From Salminus brasiliensis (taxonomy: Eukaryota > Chordata > Actinopteri > Characiformes > Bryconidae): a DNA stretch of 64,000 nucleotides. Shown here piece after piece: positions 1 through 11,889 of this stretch. Under the pieces are notes generated by a model. The model did no database searches, had not been told where the DNA came from, and saw nothing but the letters and a program-made list of their open reading frames with translations. The translations under genes were made by a program, and so were the position numbers. The stretch spans positions 29,262,261 through 29,326,260 of the forward strand of contig NC_132878.1 of NCBI RefSeq assembly GCF_030463535.1, read 5' to 3'. How positions within the stretch are numbered: the stretch's first letter is position 1; every line of letters begins with the position of its first letter.

Positions 1-145
1 ATGATGAATATGAGTCAGTCTCTCTCTCTAAGCCATTTGGCTGAAAACCAATGGAACATCATAATGTCTCACTGTTAGCATGATGACGTTGCAGTAACCA
101 CGGCCCACCGTCCTGCTCTCTCTCTCTTTCTCGCACTCTATCTAG

Positions 146-362
146 GCAGAACGGTATTGGTATGAGCTCTATGTGCGCTCGCGCAGGCGGGGTGATTGCA
201 CCCATTATCTACCTCCTGAGACGTGTCAGCCTGCATGCTCCCATGGTGGTGTTCGGCCTATGTCCACTAGTGGGTGCTCTGCTGACCATTCTCCTGCCTG
301 AGACGGCCCGTAAACCCCTGCCAGACACCATTGAGGACGTGGAAGGGACCAGCAACAAGTGA
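146..362 (+). CDS. SLC22-family organic ion transporter, last coding exon (partial gene)
   Basis: This is the C-terminal end of a 12-TM major-facilitator transporter; the rest lies upstream of the window. The acceptor is the AG at 144-145 after a CT-rich tract. The exon opens with the last base of a split codon, followed by QNGIGMSSMCARAGGVIAPI. This is the TM11-type motif of SLC22 proteins (G-x-G, AR-x-G-G, AP). A hydrophobic TM12 segment follows, then the SLC22 signature LPETARKPLPDTIEDVE, ending at TGA 360-362. SLC22 members carry organic cations, anions or carnitine-like solutes across the plasma membrane; the substrate cannot be read from this fragment. In human, SLC22A16 lies on the same chromosome band (6q21) as FYN, so slc22a16 is a reasonable but unproven guess. 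Bases 1-145 are the end of the preceding intron. Confidence 0.85.
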
Positions 363-1140
363 GATCTGAACTTTTTTGCCTCAGTCCTAACACATCTGGC
401 TCAGTCCCAACACACCTAGCTTAACGCTACTACCACTGGCTGAACTCCAACACACCTGGCTCTGTGCTAACATGCCTATATCAGTCCTAACACACCTGTC
501 TCAAACCAAATGAGCGCTCCAATTAACAGTGCAGCTTTTATTGATTTCCAAACACAGATTTATTTATTTGACAGGACAAACACTTGCACTGTTGTGTAAA
601 GATGCTTCTAGCTAAAGTTTATGAGTTTGTTTGTCTTTGCTTTTTGTCGCTCACAAGATCTTTCATCTCTGTTTTAAAGTGCAGAGAGCAAGACACAAAA
701 CCCTGATGACATCATCTGAAGACTAGACTCAGTGGGTTTGTTCTGAAGGACAATTCAGAATGTCATTCAACCTTAACAACCACACACACACACACACACA
801 CACGTTTAGGCCAGAAACATACTTTACACATGGACGTGAACACAGTTCATAACACAGCGTGAAGCATTCTGATCACTGATGCAGGGGGACGTCACATCTA
901 CAGCTAAGTCTGGCTGGGCTGTACCTCTCTTGCTAGTACACCTTACTCCAGTCAGTTGCAGCATGCAGTGACTTACAAACACTTGAGTGTGTGCCTGAAG
1001 GGGTCCGGATTAAATATAGGTGAAAGGAGCTAAATAGGTACAGGTGTTTAAAAAAAGTATGTTACTAGTCTTTCAGGCACAATTTCTTCACTTTAGGAAA
1101 ATAGAAGAATGAACTACATAAAACATCACTGAAACACTTA
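363..1140. other. Downstream flank of SLC22 gene; degenerate short repeat and CA microsatellite
   Basis: Positions 378-512 hold a degenerate tandem repeat built on CACACCTGGCTCAGTCCTAA-like units. A (CA)n tract lies at 780-803. The rest is unique-looking AT-rich sequence that may be 3' UTR of the transporter. I see no gene. Confidence 0.5.
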
Positions 1141-1862
1141 CCAGCCAGTTACAGTTACCACTACAGAGTACTGTTTGGCTAACATTCTGGCTACTGAGTG
1201 CTAAATAGCTGGTATTCTGGCTACAGAGTACTGTTTGGCTAGCATTCTGGCTACAGAGTACTGTTTGGCTAGTATTCTGGCTACTGAGTACTGTTTGGCT
1301 AGTATTCTGGCTACTGAGTACTAAATAGCTGGTGTTCTGGCTACAGAATACTGTTTGGCTAGCTGTTTGGCTAGCATTCTGGCTACAGAGTACTGTTTGG
1401 CTAGCACTCTGGCTACAGAGTACTGTTTGGCTAGTATTCTGGCTACTGAGTACTGTTTGGCTAGTATTCTGGCTACTGAGTACTGTTTGGCTAGCATTCT
1501 GGCTACAGAGTACTGTTTGGCTAGTATTCAGGCTACTGAGTACTAAATAGCTGGTGTTCTGGCTACAGAATACTGTTTGGCTAGCTGTTTGGCTAGCATT
1601 CTGGCTACAGAGTACTGTTTGGCTAGCATTCTGGCTACAGAGTGCTGATTGGCTAGCATTCTGGCTACAGAGTGCTGATTGGCTAGCATTCTGGCTACAG
1701 AGTACTGTTTGGCTAGCATTCTGGCTACAGAGTGCTGATTGGCTAGCATTCTGGCTACAGAGTGCTGATTGGCTAGCATTCTGGCTACAGAGTGCTGATT
1801 GGCTAGCATTCTGGCAACATAGTACTGTTTGGCTAGCATTCTGGCTACAGAGTGCTAATTGG
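1141..1862. repeat. 30-bp minisatellite, array 1 (family M30)
   Basis: About 24 units of 30 bp, each containing GGCTAGCATTCTGGCTACAG followed by AGTACTGTTT or AGTGCTGATT. A longer variant with a doubled TTTGGCTAGCTG occurs at about 1332 and again at about 1554, so a block of about 222 bp was duplicated. The unit length is a multiple of three, so several frames stay open on both strands (for example 1088-1975 minus). These are translation artefacts, not genes. The reverse complement matches the unit of the array at 32540-33205. Confidence 0.95.
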
Positions 1863-2099
1863 CACATTGGGTTCGTTATTTGTGTTTGCACACTTGAGTC
1901 CAGTATGTTTTTGGCCTCACACTTCATTTTAAAGAGCCCATATCTTGCTTTTCTCTTGTCTTTGTGGAAGGACACACAGGGGAATTAAACTCAGTGTATT
2001 GAAATATTCACACATTACAGTTGTGACCTAAATGATTTAACCCCTGTTGCAAATTATGTAAGGGTTTATTAGTCAAATGTAGAAATTTGCAATAAACTA

Positions 2100-2900
2100 A
2101 TTAAAACGTGCAATTTAAATATCTCAACACGACTAACAGAACAAGTGCTTGCGTTAATTTCTCATGGGCAGTGGCCTCCAGTTCACAAATGTTAATGTGT
2201 TTGCATGCTGCAACTGCCTTCTTCAAATCCCACCAAAGAATTCTAATGGGGTGTAAGTCAGGCGACTGCGGCGGCCACTCCAGAATCTTCCAGGACTTCT
2301 TTTGAAACCAAGCCTTTTACCAAAGTCTCAGGAAATCAAAGGGAAAATTGTCATGTCTTCTGTGAGGAAGCCAAAGCTTGGGCCTCATTGGACCTTCCAG
2401 GACAATGATCATAAGTCCACCAAGGCTTGGTTTCAGAAGAAGTCCTGGAAGATTCTGGAGTGGTCGTCACAGTCGTCTGACCTGAACCCCATAGGAATTC
2501 TTTGGTGGGATTTGAAGGTAGCGGTTGCATCAAACCCAAGAGTATTAGTGAACTGGAGGCCACTACCCATGAGGAATGGGATAAGATATCTCAGGAACGC
2601 TGCCAGAAGCTGGTGTCTGGCTGTGCATCACATTTGCAGCAGGTCATAACTGCAGAAGGCTGCTCTACTAAGTACTAAAGATGCTTGCCATGAAGAGGGG
2701 AATAATGCAGTTGCTACTAAAAGGGGTAATGTGTGTTGAATTTGGAGAAAGCACGTATAGTAGTTAAAGCACTTATAGTGTTGAAATATTTAAATTAAAA
2801 AAATTATTTGCAATGGAGGTTGAATTAGTTTGATTGCATCTGTTCATGAAATATTCTGAGAATGTTAGGTTTTTGCCTTGCGGTTATGCCAGTGTGGGAC
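2100..2900 (+). mobile_element. Tc1/mariner remnant with decayed transposase and internal inverted duplication
   Basis: The + strand from about 2330 to 2650 translates to decayed Tc1/mariner transposase. Visible blocks are DNDHKSTKAWFQKKSW and SSQSSDLNPI followed by LWWDLK, corresponding to the DDE catalytic region and the SPDLNPIE-x-LWW motif of the family. Key positions are altered, and no start or full frame remains. Sequence from 2158 to 2316 is an inverted copy of 2422-2578, so the element is rearranged. The tail at 2600-2760 is similar to 42500-42658, showing a second copy in the window. Confidence 0.8.
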
Positions 2901-3174
2901 TGTGTGGACTTTTATGATTCTCCTCACTAAGAATGTTTCCAGAATGGAAACTAAGAGGTTTTTTTTTTATCTAGAACACTGTGGTGTTATCATATTTACA
3001 TTTATCAGATGCTCTTTCTCCAGAGCGGACTCTCTTATTCATATTACTACATGTATAGATATGACTATTAGACCATCTTCAGTGTTTCTAAAAATGTGTT
3101 ATTAGACAATGCATTATTCAAGTCAATAAGTAGATATGTAAAAAATGCACTTTATGCTCTGTGTATACTGTATA

Positions 3175-3279
3175 CAGTCAGCTCCATAGGTGTCTAGACA
3201 GTGACATATTGTGTAATTGTTTTGCATTACCTCAGTCAATTTGACTTTCAGCTTTAAGGTGTTACATTAAACAATATTG

Positions 3280-3323
<44 letters not shown>

Positions 3324-3928
3324 ATTTAGGAATTATTCATGTTTTCACACAGTTATTCACAGACAAACTAACATGGTTATAAATACAATGAATCTTTATA
3401 ATACTCGAATGCAAATCCTTTGCAGTCAGTGACATCATCATATGCTGGGTTTCTGTATTGAGATGTTTTGCCAGTCTTTTACTGCAGCCACCTTGATATG
3501 CTGTGTGATTGTGGGTCTTTCTGCCTTCAGTTCAGTCTTCAGTAACTAAAAAAAAACAGCTTAACCATTTAAGAACATTTCACTGTTTGGCTTTAGGTTG
3601 TTCCTGAATTGCTTTTGCGGTATATTTTGGGTCATTATCCATCTGTGCTGTGAAGCTCCATTCCTAGCAGTTTTGCAGCATTTGACTGAATCTAAGCAAA
3701 AACGGAAAGCCCTATACTCTTCAGAATACATCCTGCTACATCTGTCAGCAGTCACATCATCAGTAAACACCGGTGACCCAGTTCCACTGGCAGCCATACA
3801 GGCCCATGCCATAACTGTGCCTCCACCATGTTTGATTTTTGACAAGCTTCAGATCAAGAACCCTCCCTTTCATTCTCCGTACTGAAGTAAAAAATGTATC
3901 ACTGTTTAAATACTTATGGACCTGCCTC
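3175..3928 (-). mobile_element. Internally deleted Tc1-like transposon with terminal inverted repeats
   Basis: The left end starts CAGTCAGCTCCATAGGTGTC and the right end reads as its imperfect inverse around TATGGACCTGCC. TA dinucleotides flank both ends (3173-3174 and 3929-3930), the expected Tc1 target duplication. The minus strand at 3561-3845 encodes a transposase fragment with KHGGGTVMAWACMAASGTGS and TDDVTADRCSRM, typical of fish Tc1 transposases; the frame then degrades. At about 750 bp it is roughly half the usual length, so it is a dead, deleted copy. An (ATT)n tract at 3280-3320 lies within it. Confidence 0.88.
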
Positions 3929-3929
3929 T

Positions 3930-5539
3930 ATTTCAGATCTGTCTTACAGGCTATAGATATTTTGTGATGTTTTATTCTTTGGTTTCTGACACTCTTTTAG
4001 ACAGTGGCCAGGGTTTTATACTCTCCGTTTTATACAGTTTGAACTCACTGTAATGTCTGGCTCAGGTTAACAGATCAAACCTGGTTGGTTTGGTTGCATT
4101 AAGTGTAGCCATTCAGTTAGATTACAGTTATTTAAGACTTGATTCAGTGCATCATGAAACTTCTGAAATCCATCATGATTCACTTTGATTCAATTTGATT
4201 TTAATCTTATTCTTTAGTAAACAATTCAGTGTATCATAATCTCACACCTTTCACCAAGATTCAGTTTAATTCAGTTCTATTTCATTTGATTATAACTCTT
4301 TAAGAAACTGTTTATTGTTTAATTCAAAATAGTCTAAGATATTTGATTCATTCAGAAAGTAACTCTTATCATCTCAATAATTCAAAACTCACTATGATTT
4401 GATCTGATTCTGATTGTTTGGTAAGATACTTGACATTTCAATTTGATTAAATGTCTATTTGTTCTGGTTTAATTTGATTCTAATTCTTTGGTAAATGATT
4501 TAATGCATCCCAAACAAAAAAAATGATTATGATTCTTTCAGAAGCATTATTTACTGAATACTGACCTGAACTTTAAATATGACCATGATTGGATTGGATA
4601 CAAATCTTCTGCTGTGATTTAGAATAACGTTCAACGGATAGTAATGTGGGATATAAAACAGTACATCACATTGTTTTTTGTCTTTACGTTTGAAAAGTGC
4701 TTTTACTTTGGTCAGAGGTGAACACATAATTTGAATATTAATATTCTTGAATATTATTAGAATTATTAGAATCAATTCAAATTGTTTACATCATTACAAA
4801 ATCAACGCAGTTCAGTTACCACCTTCAAATGTGTTGTTTTTAACACCTATACCTCTAATAGAGGAGCAGGTAGTATTTGTAAATACTGTTTAACCAGGGC
4901 AGTCCAGTTGCTGGACAATCAGTGAGGACATCAGCCCATATACGACAATGATGCTGACATGTATGTCCTTCAAGCTCCACTTTCTACTCTTTTTATGAAC
5001 TAAAAAACTCAGTGATAATTCATTAAACAGACTGCATCTTTAAGACTTATATATGTAAATGCCCTGTAATGTGCCTCGTTCAGAAAGCAGCCCGGGCTGT
5101 GTTTACATGCTACACTGTTTGCTCAAAAAAAGAGAGGTCAGTTGTCAGGGATATGGGCCCTTTAAAGTCTATCAGTTTACAGCTGTCTGCTGCCCACTGC
5201 TGGGGAAAGGTGTGTGATTACACCTTTGCTTCAGTGACTGTGCAGCACAGCCATTAGTACTTTACCTGCAGTCAGTGTTTCACATTTCTGACCATGTTTT
5301 ATATCAGCTGTCTTTATAAACGGAAGTGGACTTATTCCAGTATTTGATGTATGTGAATGTGTTCTGCAGTGATATATCTGTACAATAAAATGCTGCTTTT
5401 CTACTGAAAGACGAGAGTCTGTGGCTTTTCCAATTTGAACAGTCGAGCTGGGTGTGACTAAACATGCTGTATGTATGTAGTATAGAGTAGATGTTTATTT
5501 CTGTATTGCTGTAAATTCTATTAGGAACCTAACCTGAAT
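3930..5539. other. AT-rich intergenic DNA without recognisable gene
   Basis: Positions 4130-4540 are weakly repetitive, with many degenerate ATTCAATTTGATT motifs. Nothing in 4550-5370 looks coding; the open frames there are short and compositionally random. Confidence 0.5.
5384..5389 (+). promoter_or_regulatory. Candidate polyadenylation signal AATAAA
   Basis: AATAAA is followed within 40 bases by T/GT-rich sequence. It could end a long 3' UTR of the upstream transporter or of an unseen transcript. Position alone does not settle this. Confidence 0.25.
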
Positions 5540-8500
5540 AATATTGTTATTGTTAATAATGACATTAATTAACTTCATTCTGCATATTAATGTTATTAGA
5601 ACTTCATTCTGGATATTAATGATATAAGAGCTTCATTCTGGATATTAATGATATTAATGAACTTTATTCTGAATATTAATGTTATTAGAGCTTTGTTCTG
5701 GATATTAATGATATTAGAACTTCAGTCTGGATATTAATGATATTAGAGCTTCATTCTGGATATTAATGTTATTAATGAACTTCATTCTGGATATTAATGT
5801 CATTAATGAACTTTATTCTGGATATTGATGTTATTAGAGCGTCATTCTGGATATAAAAGATAGAGCTTTGTTCTGTATATTAATGATATTAGAGCTTCAT
5901 TCTGGATATTAATGTTATTAGAACTTCATTCTGGATATTAATGATATTAGAGTTTCATTCTGGATATTTATGATATTAGAACTTCATTCTGGATATTAAT
6001 GTTATTAGAGCTTCATTCTGGATATTAATGATATTAGAACTTCATTCTGGATATTTATGATATTAGAGCTTCATTCTGGATATTAATGTTATTAGAGCTT
6101 CATTCTGGATATTAATGTTATTAGAGTTTCATTCTGGATATTAATGATATTAGAGCTTCATTCTGGATATTTATGATATTAGAGCTTCATTCTGGATATT
6201 AATGTTATTAGAGCTTCATTCTGGATAATAATGATATTAGAGCTTCATTCTGGAGATGAATGTTATTAGAATTTCATTCTGGATATTAATGTTATTAATG
6301 AACTTCATTCTGGATATTAATGTTATTAGAACTTCATTCTGAATATTAATGTTATTAAAGCTTCATTCTGGATATTTATGATATTAGAGCTTCATTCTGG
6401 ATTTGAATGAAATTAGAGCTTCATTCTGGATATTAATGTTATTAATGAACTTCATTCTGGATATTAATGTTATTAGAGCTTCTTTCTGGATATTAATGTT
6501 ATTAGAGCTTCATTCTGGATATTAATGATATTAGAGCTTCATTCTGGATATTAATGTTATTAAAGCTTCATTCTGGATATTAATGATATTAATTAACTTC
6601 ATTCTGGATTTTAATGATATTAGAGCTTCATTCTGGATATTAATGATATTAGAACTTCATTCTGGATAATAATGATATTAGAGCTTCATTCTGGAGATGA
6701 ATGTTATTAGAATTTCATTCTGGATATTAATGTTATTAATGAACTTCATTCTGGATATTAATGTTATTAGAACTTCATTCTGAATATTAATGATATTAGA
6801 GCTTCATTCTGGATATTAATTATATTAGAGCTTCATTCTGGATATTAATGTTATTAAGGAGTTTCATTCTGGATATTAATGATATTAGAGCTTCATTCTG
6901 GATATTAATGTTATTAGAGCTCCATTCTGGATATTAATGATGTTAATGAACTTCATTCTGGATATTAATGATATTAGAGCTTCATTCTGGATATTAATGA
7001 TATTAGAGTTTCATTCTGGATATTAATGTTATTAAGGAGTTTCATTCTGGATATTAATGATATTAGAGTTTCATTCTGAATATTAATGTTATTAGAGCTT
7101 CATTCTGGATATTAATGTTATTAGAACTTCATTATGGATTTGAATGATATTAGAGCTTCATTCTGGAGATGAATGTTATTAGAACTTCATTCTGGATATT
7201 AATGTTATTAATGAACTTCATTCTGGATATTAATGTTATTAGAGCTTCATTCTGGATGTTAATGTTATTAGAGCTTCATTCTGGATGTTAATGTTATTAG
7301 AGCTTCATTCTGAATATTAATGTTATTAAAGCTTCATTCTGGATATTAATGTTATTAGAGCTTCATTCTGGATATTAATGATATTAAAGCTTCATTCTGA
7401 ATATTAATGTTATTAAAGCTTCATTCTGGATATTAATGTTATTAGAGCTTCATTATGGATATTAATGATATTAGCGCTTCATTCTGGATATTAATGTTAT
7501 TAGAGTTTCATTCTGGATATTAATGATATTAATTAACTTCATTCTGGATTTTAATGATATTAGAGCTTCATTCTGGATATTAATGATATTAGAACTTCAT
7601 TCTGGATATTAATGTTATTAAGGAGTTTCATTCTGGATCTTAATGTTATTAATGAACTTAATTCTGGATCTTAATGTTATTAGAGCTTCATTCTGGATAT
7701 TAATGATATTAGAGCTTCATTCTGGATATTAATGTTATTAAGGAGTTTCATTCTGGATATTAATTATATTAGAGCTTCATTCTGGATATTAATGTTATTA
7801 GAGCTCCATTCTGGATATTAATGATGTTAATGAACTTCATTCTGGATATTAATGATATTAGAGCTTCATTCTGGATATTAATGATATTAGAGCTTCATTC
7901 TGGATATTAATGATATTAGAGCTTCATTCTGGATATTAATGTTATTAAGCAGTTTCATTCTGGATATTAATGATATTAGAGTTTCATTCTGAATATTAAT
8001 GTTATTAGAGCTTCATTCTGGATATTAATGTTATTAGAACTTCATTCTGGATTTGAATGATATTAGAGCTTCATTCTGGATATTAATGTTATTAGAACTT
8101 CATTCTGGATTTGAATGATATTAGAACTTCATTCTGGAGATGAATGTTATTAGAACTTCATTCTGGATATTAATGTTATTAATGAACTTCATTCTGGATA
8201 TTAATGTTATTAGAGCTTCATTCTGGATATTAATGTTATTAAGGAGTTTCATTCTGGATATTAATGATATTAGAGTTTCATTCTGGATATTAATGTTATT
8301 AAGGAGTTTCATTCTGGATATTAATGATATTAGAGTTTCATTCTGGATATTTATGATATTAGAGCTTCATTCTGGATATTAATGTTATTAGAGCTTCATT
8401 CTGGATATTAATGTTATTAGAGCTTCATTCTGGATATTGATGTTATTAGAATTTCATTCTGAATATTAATGTTATTAAAGCTTCATTCTGGATATTTATG

Positions 8501-9733
8501 ATATTAGAGCTTCATTCTGGAGATGAATGTTATTAGAATTTCATTCTGGATATTAATGTTATTAGAGCTTCATTCTGGATATTAATGATATTAGAGCTTC
8601 ATTCTGGATATTAATGATATTAGAGCTTCATTCTGGATATTAATGTTATTAAGGAGTTTCATTCTGGATATTAATGATATTAGAGTTTCATTCTGAATAT
8701 TAATGTTATTAGAGCTTCATTCTGGATATTAATGTTATTAGAACTTCATTCTGGATTTGAATGATATTAGAGCTTCATTCTGGATATTAAAGTTATTAGA
8801 ACTTCATTCTGGATTTGAATGATATTAGAACTTCATTCTGGAGATGAATGTTATTAGAACTTCATTCTGGATATTAATGTTATTAATGAACTTCATTCTG
8901 GATATTAATGATATTAGAGCTTCATTCTGGATATTAATGTTATTAAGGAGTTTCATTCTGGATATTAATGATATTAGAGTTTCATTCTGAATATTAATGT
9001 TATTAGAGCTTCATTCTGGATATTAATGTTATTAGAACTTCATTCTGGATTTGAATGATATTAGAGCTTCATTCTGGATATTAAAGTTATTAGAACTTCA
9101 TTCTGGATTTGAATGATATTAGAACTTCATTCTGGAGATGAATGTTATTAGAACTTCATTCTGGATATTAATGTTATTAATGAACTTCATTCTGGATATT
9201 AATGATATTAGAGCTTCATTCTGAATATTAATGTTATTAGAGCTTCATTCTGGATATTAATGTTATTAAGGAGTTTCATTCTGGATATTAATGATATTAG
9301 AGTTTCATTCTGGATATTAATGTTATTAAGGAGTTTCATTCTGGATATTAATGATATTAGAGTTTCATTCTGGATATTTATGATATTAGAGCTTCATTCT
9401 GGATATTAATGTTATTAGAGCTTCATTCTGGAGATGAATGTTATTAGAGCTTCATTCTGGATATTGATGTTATTAGAATTTCATTCTGAATATTAATGTT
9501 ATTAAAGCTTCATTCTGGATATTTATGATATTAGAGCTTCATTCTGGAGATGAATGTTATTAGAATTTCATTCTGGATATTAATGTTATTAAAGCTTCAT
9601 TCTGGATATTTATGATATTAGAGCTTCATTCTGGATATTAATGATATTAGAGCTTCATTCTGGATATTAATGTTATTAAGGAGTTTCATTCTGGATATTA
9701 ATGATATTAGAGTTTCATTCTGGATATTAATGT
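5540..9733. repeat. 29-bp AT-rich minisatellite, about 4.2 kb
   Basis: Roughly 140 head-to-tail units of 29-31 bp. The core is GCTTCATTCTGGATATTAAT followed by GTTATTAGA or GATATTAGA. Variants with ATTAATGAAC and AAGGAGTTTC add two bases. A multi-unit block at about 8653 recurs nearly unchanged about 294 bp later, and a similar block lies near 7943, so a higher-order repeat of about ten units exists. The small open frames inside are repeat translations. Confidence 0.97.
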
Positions 9734-9792
9734 TTTTGTTTAGATTCTTAGATGGTTGATTCTTGTTTTGAACTGTGTACCATAATCTCTAC

Positions 9793-9810
9793 GCCACCAG
9801 GGGGCAGCAG
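9793..9810 (+). promoter_or_regulatory. CTCF-like binding motif
   Basis: GCCACCAGGGGGCAGCAG fits the vertebrate CTCF core (CCA-N-NAG-GGGGC) very closely. It lies 60 bp beyond the end of the 4.2-kb minisatellite and 1.1 kb upstream of the fyn CpG island. Binding is inferred from motif only. Confidence 0.45.
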
Positions 9811-9949
9811 CGAACCAAATACTTCTGCCAAATGCAGGCAGATGGATAAATACACAGACAGCCAGAGAGACAGATAGATATAGTTTCTGAGAGAACGATT
9901 CATAGGATCTCTACTAATACATTTCAAAACTCCCATTTTAATGCAAAAT

Positions 9950-10570
9950 GAAACACTAGTAGCTTGGAGAGGTGGTGCACTGTTCTACTGTGCAGTGACA
10001 CTTGCACGAATATGACCCTTGTAACACATTTCCTGTGTCTTCACCACAAAATGTAGGGTCAGACGTTTTCCAAGGAACCAGACAAGTCCTGTGGCCTCTT
10101 GCTTCCAAGAAAGGTTTGGCCGCAACGAGCAAAAATATGTATGTAGAAAAAGCGGTGCAGACTGTCATGAAAAGCACATATCCGCTATGGTTAAGCATGG
10201 GAGTGGATCTGCCATGCTTTGGTCTTGTGTTGCAGATACAGGTAGAGGGAAGATTGGATTCAATTAGGTACCAGCAAACTCTGCAGTATGAGCTAGCTAC
10301 CTCAAGGGGTGCAAGATGAAGGTTTCGCCATGACTCTCACAGTCCCACGACCTGAACATCATCAAAACTCTGTGAACAGACAACAATTCGTGTAAATCCG
10401 TAAATCCCACAAACAAGAACTTAAAAATCCTGCTAACAAGAACCGACTCTTAGCTGGATACAAAAGCCTTTTGCAAGCTGTGGTAAAAGACCATTACCGC
10501 GCTTCCGCTTTCATTAATGAAGTGAGAAAAGTCTATAGCCAAAGGGCTATTACTAAGTACTGACCACGGA
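9950..10570 (+). mobile_element. Decayed Tc1/mariner transposase remnant
   Basis: At about 10190-10235 the + strand reads VKHGSGSAMLWSCVADTG-like residues, the catalytic-core block of Tc1/mariner transposases. At about 10330-10360 a frame-shifted counterpart of the DSQSPDLN-I motif appears. Stops and frameshifts separate these blocks, so it is a pseudogene. The end near 10545-10565 (ACTAAGTACTGA) resembles other Tc1-like tails in the window. Confidence 0.7.
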
Positions 10571-10787
10571 GGGTGCTGTTATTACTGTTATTTTGAAACT
10601 GATGGAAATAAAAAATAATAATCTTGCTTAAAATAGTAAAGAAATGTTTAATCTCATTTTCATTTAACTATCGTGATACAGATATGGCCAAACTTCTGCT
10701 TGTCACTTTAGACAGACGGTTAGGCAAGCAGGCAGACAGACACATTACACCTAACAATAATAAGGTCAATTTTAACACACCATTTTA

Positions 10788-10790
<3 letters not shown>

Positions 10791-10828
<38 letters not shown>
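10791..10828. repeat. (GT)n(GC)n microsatellite
   Basis: About 15 GT units followed by GCGCGCGC, just upstream of the CpG island. Alternating purine-pyrimidine runs of this type can adopt Z-DNA. Confidence 0.9.
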
Positions 10829-10831
<3 letters not shown>

Positions 10832-10869
10832 ATTTCTCCTCAAATCATCTCATTTTTCCTCTAAAACGC

Positions 10870-11200
10870 TCCATCTGTTCGTTGCACCGCTTCAGCTGTT
10901 TACAAACCTAGAGTTGAGCAAACCTCGCCATTCGATTGGTTCAGAGAGTTGTCAATCACGCCAGTTCCGTCACCATTGGCTGGCAGGTTATCGCTCACCC
11001 AGTGCTCACCCAGTCTCCTCAAAGCCCCGCCCTTCTTCGCCGGCCAATCTCAGCGCAGACGGGCGGACTACCGCCACCCAACCCCAAACACCGAGGCGTG
11101 GCGTGGCGGAATACGGGCGGGGAAAAAAACACCGCCTCTCGCCATCATCTTCACCATCATCTGTTCCAGTGGAGAGCGGAGCGAGAGAAACACGCGCAGA
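10870..11200 (+). promoter_or_regulatory. fyn: CpG-rich promoter of fyn
   Basis: This stretch is strikingly CpG-rich compared with the AT-rich surroundings. It holds inverted or direct CCAAT boxes at about 10935 (GATTGGTTC), 10974 (CCATTGGCTGG) and 11042 (GGCCAATC). GC boxes lie at 11024-11032 (GCCCCGCCC) and 11115-11122 (GGGCGGGG). No TATA box is evident. It precedes a spliced-looking non-coding exon and the only long gene on this strand, fyn, so it is assigned to fyn by position. The open frames at 10914-11416 are by-products of GC-rich composition. Confidence 0.6.
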
Positions 11201-11338
11201 TGTTATTGGCATTTTAATGAACTAGACTCATTTACAGCTCTATTTTCTTTTTGTTTTGTTAGCTTTTTTTTTTTTTTACCACCGGGCGCCCCGAGCGATG
11301 GCACGCGGTCACGCCGAGCTGTAGGCGTCCGCAAGCGG
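11150..11338 (+). other. fyn: Probable non-coding first exon of fyn (5' UTR)
   Basis: The CpG island runs into GCAAGCGG followed by GTAAGA at 11339, a strong splice donor. The next coding exon, at 35952, begins with a few untranslated bases before the ATG, so at least one upstream non-coding exon is required. The 5' end is unknown. The exon contains a nine-codon upstream reading frame at 11298-11324. Other 5' exons may exist in the 24.6-kb intron; mammalian FYN has several. Confidence 0.5.
11298..11324 (+). other. Short upstream ORF in the putative fyn 5' UTR
   Basis: ATG to TAG encodes MARGHAEL. G at -3 and G at +4 give a good initiation context. It closes 14 bases before the splice donor, so it would be present complete in any mRNA starting upstream of it. 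Confidence 0.35.
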
Positions 11339-11559
11339 GTAAGAGCAGTGGGGTCAGTCTGTGGTGGAGAGTGGAGGAATGGTTTCATGATTTCTCGTGA
11401 ATTTAAGCAGAACTGATGGCGCGGTAGTGGGGCATGTGTGTACGTACACTCACCTATAAGTTACGAAGTGTGGATCTGTGCGACATCGACACTTATTGCT
11501 TATGGGTTCATTTGGTTCTGTGAAATATTGGTAGCTAGTGTGTCTGTTCTAATATCGGC

Positions 11560-11885
11560 ACTGTGGTGGAGCAGTGGTAGCCCGTCTTGGCCATATCCGT
11601 AATGCGGTGTGTGTTTACGTCCTAATAATGTGACTGTGGTGATTTGCAGCATTGGTACTGTGGTAATCTGCAACATTAATACTATATTTATGCCCTAAAA
11701 CTGGTAGTAATTGGTACGAATGTGTTGATTTAGGTACTGTGGTCATTATTGCAATATTTGTACTCTATGTCATTTGTGTTAGTAGAGTGGTAGAGAGTAA
11801 ATGCCCAATATTGACACTATCTGTATGTACTAATATTGGTACTGTGATTATTTGCAATATTGGTACTATTGGTACATTGGCTTTT
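11560..11885. repeat. Degenerate repeat of ATATTGGTACTGTG-like units
   Basis: Imperfect recurrences of AATATTGGTACTGTG and ATTTGCAATATTGGTAC at uneven spacing. It is probably an old decayed minisatellite. Confidence 0.55.
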
Positions 11886-11889
11886 TTGA

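Noticed and set aside
1088..1975. 295-codon minus-strand frame rich in SQNASQTVLC
   Set aside because: Minisatellite translation; the overlapping + strand frames are equally open.
3561..3885. Functional Tc1 transposase
   Set aside because: Only a middle fragment remains in a deleted 754-bp element; the catalytic C-terminal part is missing or decayed.
1141..9733. CRISPR-like arrays (regular ~30-bp repeats)
   Set aside because: Repeats are directly contiguous with no unique spacers, in a vertebrate genome. They are minisatellites.
10914..11416. Proteins in the CpG island (frames of 93-155 codons)
   Set aside because: Overlapping frames on both strands without motifs, as expected from stop-poor GC-rich promoter DNA.
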